Source of the DNA: Flavobacterium aquidurense
GTDB lineage: Bacteria > Bacteroidota > Bacteroidia > Flavobacteriales > Flavobacteriaceae
Length of the DNA: 64,000 bases
Reading direction: 5' to 3'
Assembly (NCBI RefSeq): GCF_001404985.1
Contig: NZ_JRLF01000010.1
Location: 248,001 to 312,000 of the forward strand
Position 1 is the first letter of the stretch. Each line of letters begins with the position of its first letter. Shown here piece after piece: positions 33,101-41,908 of this stretch. The notes beneath the pieces were generated by a model. It did no database searches. It was not told where the DNA came from and worked only from the letters and a program-made list of their open reading frames with translations. A program made the translations under genes and the position numbers.

Positions 33101-34987
33101 AATTGTTATTGATACTGACTGAGTCTGAATGCAAATTCCATTAGAAATATACATTATACCATTGTAAGTCCCTGTGGGAACATTTGCAGATATTACAATG
33201 GTATTGATATTGTCTCCCCAGCCATCAAAAGCAAATTCAGTACTTGGCTGATCTTCCAATAATGCTTCATTGGCCGGGCCGTTCCAATCTATATAATAAC
33301 TAGTAGGGTTACCTGTTACTCCAGAATAGGGTAATATAGCGTTTTGCGAACTTAAACTCATGCAAACAGCATTAATTATTCCTAATGAGGTAATTGATGG
33401 AGTTTCGTTTACAGTTACGGTAAAAGCTGAAGCCGGAGTACTAACTGCACCAATTGCGTTTTTTACAGTTAATCTTCCGGTATAAGTACCAGATATTATT
33501 CCCGCAGGAACAGTAATTTCGATTGGACTGGATGTCAACGCAGCATCAGTAACAGCTACAAAACTGTTTGCGGGAGAGGAGTCCCAGGCAATACTATAAG
33601 TTATTGGACTTCCTGTTGTTGCCGTATACTCTAATATTGTAAAGAATGAACCACCATTATTCGTTGAACAGCGTGTTTGTGCAGATGAGGATAATGCTAT
33701 TGTTGGTAATGCATTTACCGTAACAGTTGTAGCTGCAGAATTTGAAACTGTACAATTTCCACTCTGGACAACGGCTCTAAATTGAGTAGTTTCTGTTAGT
33801 GCTTCTGAAATATAAGTCGTACTTGAATTCACAATATCTGTCCAAGCAGAAAACGGACTTACAGCAGATTGCCACTTGAGAACTGATCCTCTATGACCTG
33901 ATAATGTCAATAAAGCACTTGTTGTTCCTAAATTAATGGTCGTTCCGCCACTTACTGATCCACCAATAGTAGCTGGCGAAACATTTATAGTTACCGTATT
34001 ATTACTGGTAATATTAGAAGAACAGGTATCTGAAGCGATATTAGTAATTGTTACCATACTAGAACCTACAGTATTTAATCCTGTTGCTGTAAAAGTTCCG
34101 GTTCCGGCGGTAGTAACTGTTAGATTTGCCGTTAATGCAGTAGCACTTGGACTGCTTCTGTTATATGTAACTGTATAATTACCTATTGGCAATGAAACTG
34201 CACTAGAAACTAATGTTATTGCCGATGATGTACCTGTAGAAGCACAAACATCTGCAGCAGTAGTTGCTGTAACATTATAAGTGGGACAAGTGTAGGAGAT
34301 AATCACTTTTCCGGCTGCACCAACTCCTCCAACCTGAGCAGTTCCCAGTGCCGAATTTATTGCCCCGCTTCCGCCTCCACCTGGTGATGAGCCGGCATTT
34401 CCGGGTGCATTGCCTAAAATTAAACTTGGAACAGCCGGACCTCCGGCACCTCCAAAGTTTGCACCGGCACCTCCCGCACCAGAAGAAAGTAATAATGATA
34501 AAAGTGACCATGAATTGCCATTAAAACCATTAAAACCTGCAATTGTAACAGTGCCGGTAGAATTAGTTATACCTCCTGCACCTCCCATTGGTGTTCCGCC
34601 TGCATTGTTTGCTCCGCCACCGGATCCTCCAGCAGCAAAAATCAAAAATTCATACCCTAAAATAGTAGAGTTAAATCCTGTAGAACCATTAGCACCTGAA
34701 TTTCCTGAAGTTTGACCTGCAACAATAACATTTAAAGTAGTTCCGGGAGTAACTGTAAGCGGAGAACTTGCATAACCGCCGCCTCCGCCTCCGGCGCCGC
34801 CTCGTCCAAAAAGTAATCCGGCGCCAACCGCTCCACCTCCGGAACCGCCACCGCCCCAAGCCTGAACAGAAATCGTAGTTACTCCTGGGGGGACAGTAAA
34901 TGAACCGCTTGTTAAAAATGTTTTAGTAGTCTGTGACCACGAATAAGTAATAATCAAAACGAGTAACAAAGATAATTTTAGCTTCAT
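30125..34987 (-). CDS. Giant secreted repeat protein with type IX sorting domain
   Basis: A 1620-residue protein. A signal peptide (to YSWSQ) precedes a glycine-rich domain (about 20-230). Ig-like segments follow to about 430, then ten modules of 85-100 residues that alternate between two types, roughly five A-B pairs. Type A carries TYSI.W.SSP and a GTYTG.LTVK.A.G strand; type B carries SQNA.L.Y...GNP..Y.IDW and NVPAGTY.G.M. The last 80 residues (VLVYDVSGNLLYNK...VATKKVIY) match a type A T9SS C-terminal sorting domain. It is probably a surface or secreted adhesin-like protein; the ligand is unknown. Confidence 0.85.
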   Translation of the reverse strand: MKLKLSLLLVLIITYSWSQTTKTFLTSGSFTVPPGVTTISVQAWGGGGSGGGAVGAGLLFGRGGAGGGGGGYASSPLTVTPGTTLNVIVAGQTSGNSGANGSTGFNSTILGYEFLIFAAGGSGGGANNAGGTPMGGAGGITNSTGTVTIAGFNGFNGNSWSLLSLLLSSGAGGAGANFGGAGGPAVPSLILGNAPGNAGSSPGGGGSGAINSALGTAQVGGVGAAGKVIISYTCPTYNVTATTAADVCASTGTSSAITLVSSAVSLPIGNYTVTYNRSSPSATALTANLTVTTAGTGTFTATGLNTVGSSMVTITNIASDTCSSNITSNNTVTINVSPATIGGSVSGGTTINLGTTSALLTLSGHRGSVLKWQSAVSPFSAWTDIVNSSTTYISEALTETTQFRAVVQSGNCTVSNSAATTVTVNALPTIALSSSAQTRCSTNNGGSFFTILEYTATTGSPITYSIAWDSSPANSFVAVTDAALTSSPIEITVPAGIISGTYTGRLTVKNAIGAVSTPASAFTVTVNETPSITSLGIINAVCMSLSSQNAILPYSGVTGNPTSYYIDWNGPANEALLEDQPSTEFAFDGWGDNINTIVISANVPTGTYNGIMYISNGICIQTQSVSITINAPPTITGVTTNGSCFEDFDGYTTLNYDAATGDPTTYSIAWNSSPANNFTPVTDEQLYSSLSVLVPANTPAGTYSGTITVKNANGCVSSGTPFTLTVRQISITTTGIIDTINTSANSQNATLTYAATTGNPINYFIFWDSDTIPNQPVTPFTFAAGGGILDTIEIPANVPAGTYTGRMFIGDEATCTQLQSISIIIQELPTITTAAASTTCLQTGSTTPETYGVLSYSATTGSPVTYSIVWSSSPANSLVPVTDEVLSANPKLILIPIASGTNLGIYTGTITVKDANGVSSLGSNFNLRIGSIPTIATSGTINSVTTSSSSQNAILTYSSTTGSPSSYSIDWNSTANTALLLDQSSTPFVFNPSGGTIDSILIPANVPAGTYSGVMNIVNDTSCNKSQNVSITINPVVVAPSITLTSSAIKYCLDNYDNAHYKAVPYSATTGNPVTYSIVWDSSPTNDFTAVTDAALPANAIQVLIPLGTASDTYTGTLTVKNANGDISSPSIFTIKVGRYFTISTSGTIASVATSTNSQNATLSYSAVEGNISNYNIDWDATANAALLTDQGDTPFTSVSSGGTINTIQIPANVPAGTYNGTMYLFDGTCGVVQSVSIVINGLLPTIALASSTDICLNNTTEEQYAKLDYKGTTGNPTTYSIVWSSSPGNNLIVVTDAILPASPISIAVPNDTLGGTYTGTLTVKDANGVNSLGKTFNLNVGVAPSITIFAPIRSVCSSTSFQNATLEYSEITGNPTSYYIDWDETANAALLQDQSITSYEFEGIGGLIESIEISANVPGGSYSGTMYLVEGACTGSVPVSIEINSTPAAPIIGEIMPVTDESRSTVSVSGLPRRTEWTILISPSLQTRTGFGDSVLIYDIPVGTSTLTVSNFESTCASEPSASFVIVDERSSSRGVEAAEVSDDYTTSVTAFNQVINIETINQTINEVLVYDVSGNLLYNKDKVSDSKLIINSLRSSNQVLVVKVVLNNNRVATKKVIY
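30640..33720. repeat. Alternating coding repeats inside the secreted protein gene
   Basis: Five pairs of related modules (each about 260-300 bases) lie in tandem in the same frame. Repeated phrases on the minus strand encode AGTYTGT and TGNPTSYYIDW-type strands. The copies have diverged, so this is an old duplication. Confidence 0.7.
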
Positions 34988-35460
34988 AATAATAAGTTTT
35001 AAAAAATGAAAAAATCAGTGAATTCTTTGATATGAGGAGAAGTTGGCGTATAGGAAACAGAGAGGATTGAAGTAATAATATTTATAAATTAATTCTGTAA
35101 ACACCTTAACTTATTGAAAAACAATTAATTATAAAATTTAAAATCGAAATTAACAAATAAATTCTTAAAATAATTATATTAATACATATATTATACTGTA
35201 GTACAACAGTTATATTATTATTTTTGTCAGATAATTAACATAATAAACATTAATAGTATGTAATTTTTATTTGTAAGAAGATTATGATCATCTCAAAAAA
35301 ATTACATACACTAAATAATGATTATTTTCAGCTTTAGAAATATTGTTAGGAACTATATATTTATTGAAGTAAAAAGTGCATCAAAATTTTAAACTTGTAT
35401 ATAAGTAGTATTATCCGATATATTGAATGCAATTGTGATTGCAATTAAAAATAGCTATAA
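34988..35460. other. Gene-free AT-rich region
   Basis: About 470 bases upstream of the giant secreted protein gene. I find no open frame, no TAnnTTTG box in the right place and no clear repeat. Confidence 0.5.
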
Positions 35461-35496
35461 AAAAAAGCGAAGGAATATAGTATATTCCTTCGCTTT
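35461..35496 (-). terminator. Terminator of the PorP-like operon
   Basis: A 14-bp perfect stem (35464-35477 with 35483-35496, core GCGAAGGAATA), with a T run on the minus strand, 28 bases after the PorP-like stop codon. Confidence 0.8.
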
Positions 35497-35523
35497 CTAT
35501 TTAAACTTTAACAAACTCTTCTT

Positions 35524-36432
35524 TTACATTTTATAATTAAGTCCGCATTCAAAAGTGTTATTTGCATACGCTCCTAATGCTCCAAAATATTTAGAGTAGG
35601 CCAGGAAAACCCCCAGTTTATCTATTTCGATTCCAAATGCTGTAGAAACAATTTTATTAGTATGGTAAAATGCTGATAAATTCATCTTATAATCCGGCAG
35701 GTTAAATCTTGCTCCGGCATCAAAAATATCTTTATATCCTTTAACACCTCTATAAGCAATCAATGGCTCAATGTTTAAGTTTTCATCCAGATTTGACAAT
35801 AATATCTTGTAACTTACTGCTGAATAAAAAGTAGAGCGATCTGCATATTTTTTTACTCCATCATCAGTGTTATAGAAAAAACTATTAAGGTTAGGTAATG
35901 ATGCCTGAACAGTTAATAGCCTGCTTGTATATGCTATTCCCAAGTCACCATCAAAAGCTGCCCCTTTATTAAAATTTTGTACTGTAACATCATCAGTACT
36001 TCCTATAATCTTATTGTAGTCAATAGAAGCAAATTTTGCACCTGCAGACAAACCAAAATTCAGCTTTTCTTCAAGTCCTATTGGTAGATGATAAGCATAG
36101 GTTGCCAATATTCTTGTTCTACTGATTAAACCAGCTTTGTCACTATTAACATTTAGTCCTAGTCCGGCCCTGTTTCCAGAATTGTATTCGATAGTGGCAT
36201 TCATCAGTATCGGATTTCCCGGTACCTGATCCCATTGTCTTTGGTAGCCTATGTTCAATTTTATTCCTTCATCTCTTCCGGCCATCGCCGGATTGTTTAA
36301 ATACTGATTTTGAAAATACATTGACTCATATTCCGTTAACTGCGCATTTGCGGTATTCGTTCCTAATATAATCAGGAACATAATTACCTGTATATAGATT
36401 GTTCTCATTGATTTAATTTTCATTACACTCAT
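35524..36432 (-). CDS. PorP/SprF family type IX secretion membrane protein
   Basis: A 302-residue outer-membrane protein with a signal peptide ending NTANAQ. It begins the mature part with LTEYESMYFQNQYLNNPAMAGRDEGIKLNIGYQRQW, the PorP/SprF signature, and closes with a barrel strand FECGLNYKM. The ATG at 36423 is an alternative start. SprF-like proteins help a partner with a type B sorting domain reach the surface; that partner is encoded directly upstream with a 59-base gap. Confidence 0.88.
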   Translation of the reverse strand: MSVMKIKSMRTIYIQVIMFLIILGTNTANAQLTEYESMYFQNQYLNNPAMAGRDEGIKLNIGYQRQWDQVPGNPILMNATIEYNSGNRAGLGLNVNSDKAGLISRTRILATYAYHLPIGLEEKLNFGLSAGAKFASIDYNKIIGSTDDVTVQNFNKGAAFDGDLGIAYTSRLLTVQASLPNLNSFFYNTDDGVKKYADRSTFYSAVSYKILLSNLDENLNIEPLIAYRGVKGYKDIFDAGARFNLPDYKMNLSAFYHTNKIVSTAFGIEIDKLGVFLAYSKYFGALGAYANNTFECGLNYKM

Positions 36433-36491
36433 GTCTGTTTGGTTATTCTCTAACCATTTTTACTATTCTTTGTTTCTTTTTATCCTAATTA

Positions 36492-39400
36492 TTAGTCCCT
36501 AATAATTGTAATGAACCCTTTAATTTTAGATTGACCATTTCCAAGATCAATTAGATAGTAATAAGTATCCTGAGTAAGCGGTGCTCCATTGTAAGAACCA
36601 TCCCAATCATTGTTATAGCTATTTTTAGAATACACTATTCTTGCTGCTCGGTCAAAAACTTTAACTGAATTGTTTGGATATGAATCAATACCAGAAATTA
36701 TCCAAAAATCATTCTTACCATCTCCATTTGGAGTAATGATATTTGTAGGTATAATTGCCTGTGGTACAGCATCTGCCCTATTTACGACAATAGTGTAAGT
36801 TTCTTGTGTGCCATCCTCAGCTGTAACAATTACTGTGATAACATTTTCGCCTACATTTAAATCTATTGGAGCTGTATTATCACTAATAGTTATTCCGTTA
36901 ATGATCATTTCAACCGTTGCAGTCGGATCAATTGTTACCGGAGTAATTACAATTGAATTGGTCTCATAAGGTACTTCTACTCTATAATCGTTTGTATCTG
37001 TATTAAAAGCCGGGCTTAAAGAACCGTCATTAATGACAATATCAGATAAACCTGCATTATCAGGAGCTGGAGCCTCTTCTCTTGTAACAATCACCGTATA
37101 AATGCTAATGGTTCCATCCTGAGCAGTTACTACTGTAGTAATTGTATTTTCACCAACTTGTAGCGGGATTTCTCCTGCAGCAGTTCCGCTTGGTACTTCT
37201 ACTCCATTCACCGTTATTGTTGCTGTAGCATCAGCTGCAACTGGTGTAATAGTTATACTGGTAACATCATTAGGTACTATAGCTGTATAATCTGTATTTC
37301 CTTCTGTAAAAGCTGGACTTAAAGTTCCTTCACTAAGAGCTAAATCAATCAAACCTGAATTAGAAGAAGGTTCTCTTGTAACAATTACTGTATAAGTGCT
37401 AATAGTTCCGTCCTGAGCAGTTACTATTGTAGTAATCGTATTTTCACCAACTTGTAGCGGGATTTCCCCAGAAGCAGTTTCGCTTATCACTTCTACTCCA
37501 TTTACTGTTATTGTTGCTGTAGGATCAGCATCAACTGGTGTAATAGTCATACTGGCAACATTGTTAGGTACTATAGCTGTATAATCTTTATTTCCTTCTG
37601 TAAAAGCTGGACTTAAAGTTCCTTCATTAAGAGCTAAATCAATCAAACCTGAATTAGAAGAAGGCTCTCTTGTCACAATTACTGTATAAGTGCTAATAGT
37701 TCCGTCCTGAGCAGTTACTACTGTAGTAATCGTATTTTCTCCAATTTGTAGCGGAATTTCTCCTGTAGCAGTTCCGCTTGGTACTTCTACTCCATTTACT
37801 ATTATTGTTGCTGTAGTGTCAGCAGCAACTGGTGTAATAGTCATACTGGTAACATCATTAGGCACTGTAGCTGTATAATCTGTATTTCCTTCTGTAAAAG
37901 CAGGGCTTAAAGTTCCTTCGCTAAGAGCTAAATCTGTCAAACCTGCATTAGAAGAAGGTTCTCTTGTAACAATTACAGTATAAGTATTAATCGTTCCATC
38001 CTGAGCTGTTACTATTGTAGTAATTGTATTTTCTCCAATTTGTAGCGGAATTTCCCCAGAAGCAGTTTCGCTGGCAACCTCTACTCCATTTATTTCTACT
38101 TTTCCATAAAGATTTTCGGTAACTGGTGTTAATTTTACACTGGTAATGTCATTAGGTACAGTCGTTACATAATTTAGTTCTGCCTCTGAAAAAGCAGGAC
38201 TTAAAATCCCTTCACTAATAGCCAAATCAATCAAACCTGCATTACTATACGCTTTTACTTCAAAGAGACCTAAAACATAATCAAATTCATAATTATCGCT
38301 TTTAGCCTTACTAAAGTCGATATCATAATAACCTACAGGACTCATTGTTACTACTGTAGTACTCACGATAGGCAGGGTTTCTAAATCAGATTCTGTATCA
38401 TCATTTTTAAATCCACTATATTTAAAAGTTAAAGATGGATTCACGTCTCCGTACATTTTAGATATATTATCAGCTGTGATAGTCAATAATGCTTTATTTA
38501 CAGTACTTGTCGCTATTGATATATTTACATTAGCTGTACTAGTACTTGTTAGAAGTATATTTCCTGAATATTCTCCTGCCGGAGCTGTTTCTTTTAGTCT
38601 CACAAAAACGTTTGTAGACGCAATAGTTCCTGTATTTCCGATATTAATTGTATTTGTAAAAGTAGTTTCATTTGTACTTACTTCAAATCCTGCAGGAGCC
38701 GTAACTACAATTCCTGCCAGCATATCTGTTCCTGATATAGTAAAGCTTTTTGTTGCTGATGGAGTACCATAAGTAGTGCTGAATGCCGCTAAGTTTTCAG
38801 TACCTATTACTATTGTTGGTCCAACATTTACAATACCATTATTTGAAGCAAAAAAAATGTTGTTTTTATTAACTGCATTTGAAACTGAGCTTCCCCATGA
38901 CCCGCCAGATCCAGCTGCAGCACCCAGTTTTATACTTTTGGCAGTATGCATTAAATTAGCCGTAAGATCAGCAACCACTCCATCCAATATAGAAAAAGTT
39001 TCGTTGATTGTAGTTTTTGCTCCAAAGGTCTTAGTTCCTGCTCCTGAGAGGGATAAATTATTATAGGTTATTGATCCTGCTCCTAAATTTTGAGCTTGTC
39101 CATTAAAGTCTACAGTACCGGTACCTGGGATAAATGTCCCTCCAGTTCCAATAACATTTCCTGAAATTTTAAAAAGACTTGTTCCGCCATTTAATGTTCC
39201 CTGAGTTCTAATCCAATCTGTAAACGTATGAGTCAGACTTCGCGTGCCATTCCCCAGATTAAGAGTCCCTGAACCATTAATTTCTAATTTCTCTGAAATC
39301 ATATTATGGGTAAAGGTAGCTGTACCTGCATTTTTAGAAAAAACAATTGCTTTTGATGTAAAACCATCAATACTCTGAGCCAAAGCGTCACCACTGATAT

Positions 39401-40307
39401 AAACCAATCCATCAGATACTAATGATCCATCGTTCATAAAATCACCTCCCAAAGAAAAATTAGATTGCCCTGAAATTACTAATGATGCTCCATCAGATAT
39501 TGTAAGCGGTATGTCGTCTCCTAGAACTTTATTAACTGCTGTAATAGTTACAGGTCCTGGACCAACAATTATGATTCCTCCTGCGGCATCGAATAATGAT
39601 AACCATTCAGGACCAGCTGCGTGTGATTGAGTACTACTATATTGTAATGTTGCTCCTGGACCATACTTTGGCGGTGCAGACGTTGTTGCCGTACCTTCCA
39701 TCGAAAGTATATCTGTTACTGTAGTATTAGATTCAATTATTTTTGTCCCACTACCTGAAAGCGTTAAATCATTATATGTGTAGTCACCAACTTCCTGAGT
39801 TAATGTTTCTCCGTTATAATTTACTGATCCCGAGCCGGCAACTAATTTACCTCCACTAATTTTGCCCCCGATAGTTAAACTTCCTGCTCCAGTAAAAGTT
39901 ATATCATTTTGAAGGCTTGTGCCATGCATTACAATATTGTCTCTTACTATTATTTTTCCTGTACCAATATATAAACTACTTCTTCCGATAGCCATCATTT
40001 CTATTGAATTTACCGTAAGAAGACCAACTCCGTTTATAGTTAAAGAAATAACTCCACCTGAAACTGAATTTGATAGTTTGATAGAATTACATCTTACGCT
40101 TGAAGTTATTATTGGTTGAATAGGCACATTCGGAATTAATACATCATCCTCTGGTAATGGTCTTGCGCCATAGCTCCAATTTGTAGCTAAATCCCATGCC
40201 TGAGTACCTCCTAACCAAGTATTTTGCCCGTACCCTATTATATTAAATAATAGAAAGGTCAATACAATAAGTAAATTTTTGTTCATTTTCATTTTTATTC
40301 TATTCAT
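36492..40307 (-). CDS. Secreted repeat protein with gliding-motility-type (T9SS type B) C-terminal domain
   Basis: I start at the ATG at 40307, which gives a normal signal peptide (ending IIGYGQ); the upstream ATG at 40352 adds a 15-residue basic stretch. In order: beta-rich N-terminal part (SGAGTKTF, NGGTSLF repeats), an MBG-like domain (ITADNISKMYGDVNPSLTF), five cadherin-like beta-sandwich repeats of about 97 residues (GL.DLA.SEG.LSPAF...), and the last 90 residues IITPNGDGKNDFWIISG...KVFDRAARIVYS...G.ITIIRD, the type B sorting domain. Paired with the PorP-like gene downstream. It is probably a surface adhesin. Confidence 0.87.
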   Translation of the reverse strand: MNRIKMKMNKNLLIVLTFLLFNIIGYGQNTWLGGTQAWDLATNWSYGARPLPEDDVLIPNVPIQPIITSSVRCNSIKLSNSVSGGVISLTINGVGLLTVNSIEMMAIGRSSLYIGTGKIIVRDNIVMHGTSLQNDITFTGAGSLTIGGKISGGKLVAGSGSVNYNGETLTQEVGDYTYNDLTLSGSGTKIIESNTTVTDILSMEGTATTSAPPKYGPGATLQYSSTQSHAAGPEWLSLFDAAGGIIIVGPGPVTITAVNKVLGDDIPLTISDGASLVISGQSNFSLGGDFMNDGSLVSDGLVYISGDALAQSIDGFTSKAIVFSKNAGTATFTHNMISEKLEINGSGTLNLGNGTRSLTHTFTDWIRTQGTLNGGTSLFKISGNVIGTGGTFIPGTGTVDFNGQAQNLGAGSITYNNLSLSGAGTKTFGAKTTINETFSILDGVVADLTANLMHTAKSIKLGAAAGSGGSWGSSVSNAVNKNNIFFASNNGIVNVGPTIVIGTENLAAFSTTYGTPSATKSFTISGTDMLAGIVVTAPAGFEVSTNETTFTNTINIGNTGTIASTNVFVRLKETAPAGEYSGNILLTSTSTANVNISIATSTVNKALLTITADNISKMYGDVNPSLTFKYSGFKNDDTESDLETLPIVSTTVVTMSPVGYYDIDFSKAKSDNYEFDYVLGLFEVKAYSNAGLIDLAISEGILSPAFSEAELNYVTTVPNDITSVKLTPVTENLYGKVEINGVEVASETASGEIPLQIGENTITTIVTAQDGTINTYTVIVTREPSSNAGLTDLALSEGTLSPAFTEGNTDYTATVPNDVTSMTITPVAADTTATIIVNGVEVPSGTATGEIPLQIGENTITTVVTAQDGTISTYTVIVTREPSSNSGLIDLALNEGTLSPAFTEGNKDYTAIVPNNVASMTITPVDADPTATITVNGVEVISETASGEIPLQVGENTITTIVTAQDGTISTYTVIVTREPSSNSGLIDLALSEGTLSPAFTEGNTDYTAIVPNDVTSITITPVAADATATITVNGVEVPSGTAAGEIPLQVGENTITTVVTAQDGTISIYTVIVTREEAPAPDNAGLSDIVINDGSLSPAFNTDTNDYRVEVPYETNSIVITPVTIDPTATVEMIINGITISDNTAPIDLNVGENVITVIVTAEDGTQETYTIVVNRADAVPQAIIPTNIITPNGDGKNDFWIISGIDSYPNNSVKVFDRAARIVYSKNSYNNDWDGSYNGAPLTQDTYYYLIDLGNGQSKIKGFITIIRD
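37070..38250. repeat. Tandem 290-bp coding repeats
   Basis: Four consecutive copies of about 291-294 bases encode the GLIDLALSEGTLSPAFTEG...VTAQDGTISTYTVIVTREPS module, and the inner ones are almost identical. A fifth, more diverged copy lies at about 36775-37065. Confidence 0.8.
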
Positions 40308-40352
40308 TTTGTTTTCATTTTTTCTCAATTTTTTCCTGATTTTTCTCTCCAT

Positions 40353-41073
40353 CCGGTTTTCTTTTTTAACTCATTCTTTTAAATTTTTAAATTCATTTCC
40401 TAATTTTCACTAACCCTATGCTTTTTAAACTTTATCATCTCATTTCTTTACATATAATACATTTCATTAAAAGCACCCCGAAACATTCATTACCAGTTCA
40501 ATTATGAATTTTAGAAAAAAAAACTTTAAGAAGCGAGCATTTTTTATAGCTTATTTCAATTTTTCTGACTTAAGGATATTGTTAATGTGTTTGAAGGCTG
40601 ATTGATTAAAAACCAAACTTTTTAAGAGAATTTTATTTAAAAACAGATCATGAATTGTCAATTCTCAAATAGTCATTTTATTCTTAATTATTTTTTATAA
40701 TAAAAAGTGAGACAATAAGTATAATATGCTGATTGCAAAATTATTACGGCTAAATTTCAACAAACCCAACCAGGCATAGCGGTTAGCACTATTTACTTGT
40801 TCAAATATTGCCGTTATTATGACTTATTTTTACCTCCAAAAGTTTTAAGTTGGACATATCGGGGTATTTCTTACTAAAATATTGAAGAAAATTTCATAGT
40901 AACAAAGAAGAAAATGAAGCCTTATAAAAACATTTCGATTTGAGTATCAAAAAATGCTTTATTAAGTTACAATTTGATTGTATATGTAGTATTAGAAATT
41001 GAATAGGTCGAATTAGAAATTCAATATTACTATTGATAATTAAAAACAGGAGATAATCTTAATTTAATGAAAT
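40353..41073. other. Gene-free region
   Basis: About 720 bases between the secreted protein gene and the tRNA terminator. It is AT-rich, with no convincing ORF, repeat or RNA structure seen by eye. It may hold the promoter and leader of the secreted protein gene, but no TAnnTTTG box is evident. Confidence 0.45.
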
Positions 41074-41079
41074 AAAAAA

Positions 41080-41115
41080 GCAGGCAAAATACATGTGTAC
41101 TTTGCCTGCTTTTTT
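41080..41115 (-). terminator. Terminator after tRNA-Arg
   Basis: A 9-bp perfect stem GCAGGCAAA/TTTGCCTGC (41080-41088 with 41101-41109) with T runs on both sides, directly after the tRNA 3' end. Confidence 0.8.
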
Positions 41116-41116
41116 G

Positions 41117-41190
41117 TGACCGCGGAGGGGTTCGAACCCCCAACCCTCAGAGCCGAAATCTGATATTCTATCCAGTTGAACTACGCGGTC
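41117..41190 (-). tRNA. tRNA-Arg (anticodon TCG)
   Basis: The minus strand folds into a full cloverleaf: acceptor GACCGCG/CGCGGTC, an anticodon stem TCAGA/TCTGA around the loop TTTCGGC, and a T arm GGGGGTTCGAACCCCT. The loop places TCG at positions 34-36, so it reads CGA-type arginine codons. The discriminator is A and CCA is not encoded. Confidence 0.92.
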
Positions 41191-41214
41191 ATTTTATTAT
41201 AGATTTTGATTTTA

Positions 41215-41244
41215 GAATTCAGATTTTAGATTGAATCTGAATTC
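41215..41244. repeat. Hairpin between yqeY-like gene and tRNA
   Basis: An 11-bp perfect inverted repeat GAATTCAGATT/AATCTGAATTC with an 8-base loop, set in TTTTAGATT-type sequence that resembles the repeats next to ftsW and murD. Confidence 0.5.
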
Positions 41245-41259
41245 CAAAATCTCAATTTT

Positions 41260-41709
41260 TTAAACCAATAATTTCTTAACAATTGTAGAAATTGTTTTTC
41301 CTTCAGCTGTTCCTCCTAATTGTGCAGAAGCTAATCCCATAACTTTACCCATTGAAGCAATTCCTGAAGCTCCTGTTTCAGCAATAATCTTTGCAATTAC
41401 AGCTTCTACTTCTTCTTCACTTAATTGTGCAGGCAGAAATTTTTCGATTACAGCAATTTGTGCTAATTCAGGCTCAGCCAGATCAGGACGGTTTTGTTCT
41501 GTAAAAATACGAGCACTTTCCTTACGGGTTTTAACCAGTCTTTGAAGTAATTTAATTTCTTCGTCTTCTGATAATTCTTCTTTAGAACCTGATGCAGTTG
41601 CAGCTAATAACATTTCAGATTTAATGGCTCTTAACGCTTCTAACGCTACTGTATCTTTTGCTCTCATGGCGGTTTTAATCTCGTCCATGATTAATGCTTG
41701 TAAACTCAT
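41260..41709 (-). CDS. GatB/YqeY domain-containing protein
   Basis: A 149-residue protein matching the YqeY family over its full length: MDEIKTAMRAKDTVALEALRAIKSEM, then RLVKTRKESARIF and KFLPAQLSEEEVEAVI..., and the final helix GKVMGLASAQLGGTAEGKTISTIVKKLL. The domain resembles the tail of GatB, which binds tRNA in amidotransferases, but the function of the free form is not settled. It follows ftsZ in the common flavobacterial order, separated from it by a terminator. Confidence 0.9.
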   Translation of the reverse strand: MSLQALIMDEIKTAMRAKDTVALEALRAIKSEMLLAATASGSKEELSEDEEIKLLQRLVKTRKESARIFTEQNRPDLAEPELAQIAVIEKFLPAQLSEEEVEAVIAKIIAETGASGIASMGKVMGLASAQLGGTAEGKTISTIVKKLLV

Positions 41710-41840
41710 CTTAGTTTTTTATTTAAATAGGTAATACCTATAATTGATATCAATATTAAAAGTTCATTCTCGACTTCTCACTTATAATAAGATTAACTTA
41801 AAAAGTACATTAAAGAAGTCAAATTTTAAATTCTGTGCGA

Positions 41841-41881
41841 AGATAAAAAAAATAACCCGAAAATTAAATCCAATTTTCGGG
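41841..41881 (-). terminator. Terminator of the dcw operon after ftsZ
   Basis: A 10-bp perfect stem CCCGAAAATT/AATTTTCGGG (41856-41865 with 41872-41881) with a T-rich tail on the minus strand, 27 bases after the ftsZ stop. Confidence 0.8.
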
Positions 41882-41908
41882 CTATCTTTTTTTATTAGGA
41901 TTATAAAA

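Noticed and set aside
34410..34715. Plus-strand open frame of 101 codons rich in Pro and Ala
   Set aside because: It is the antisense of the glycine-rich coding domain of the secreted protein; GGC/GGT codons read backwards give Pro/Ala. No promoter or family match.
37070..38250. Regular repeats that could suggest a CRISPR array
   Set aside because: The period is about 290 bases and the repeats are in-frame protein modules; no 25-40 base repeats with unique spacers and no cas genes are present.
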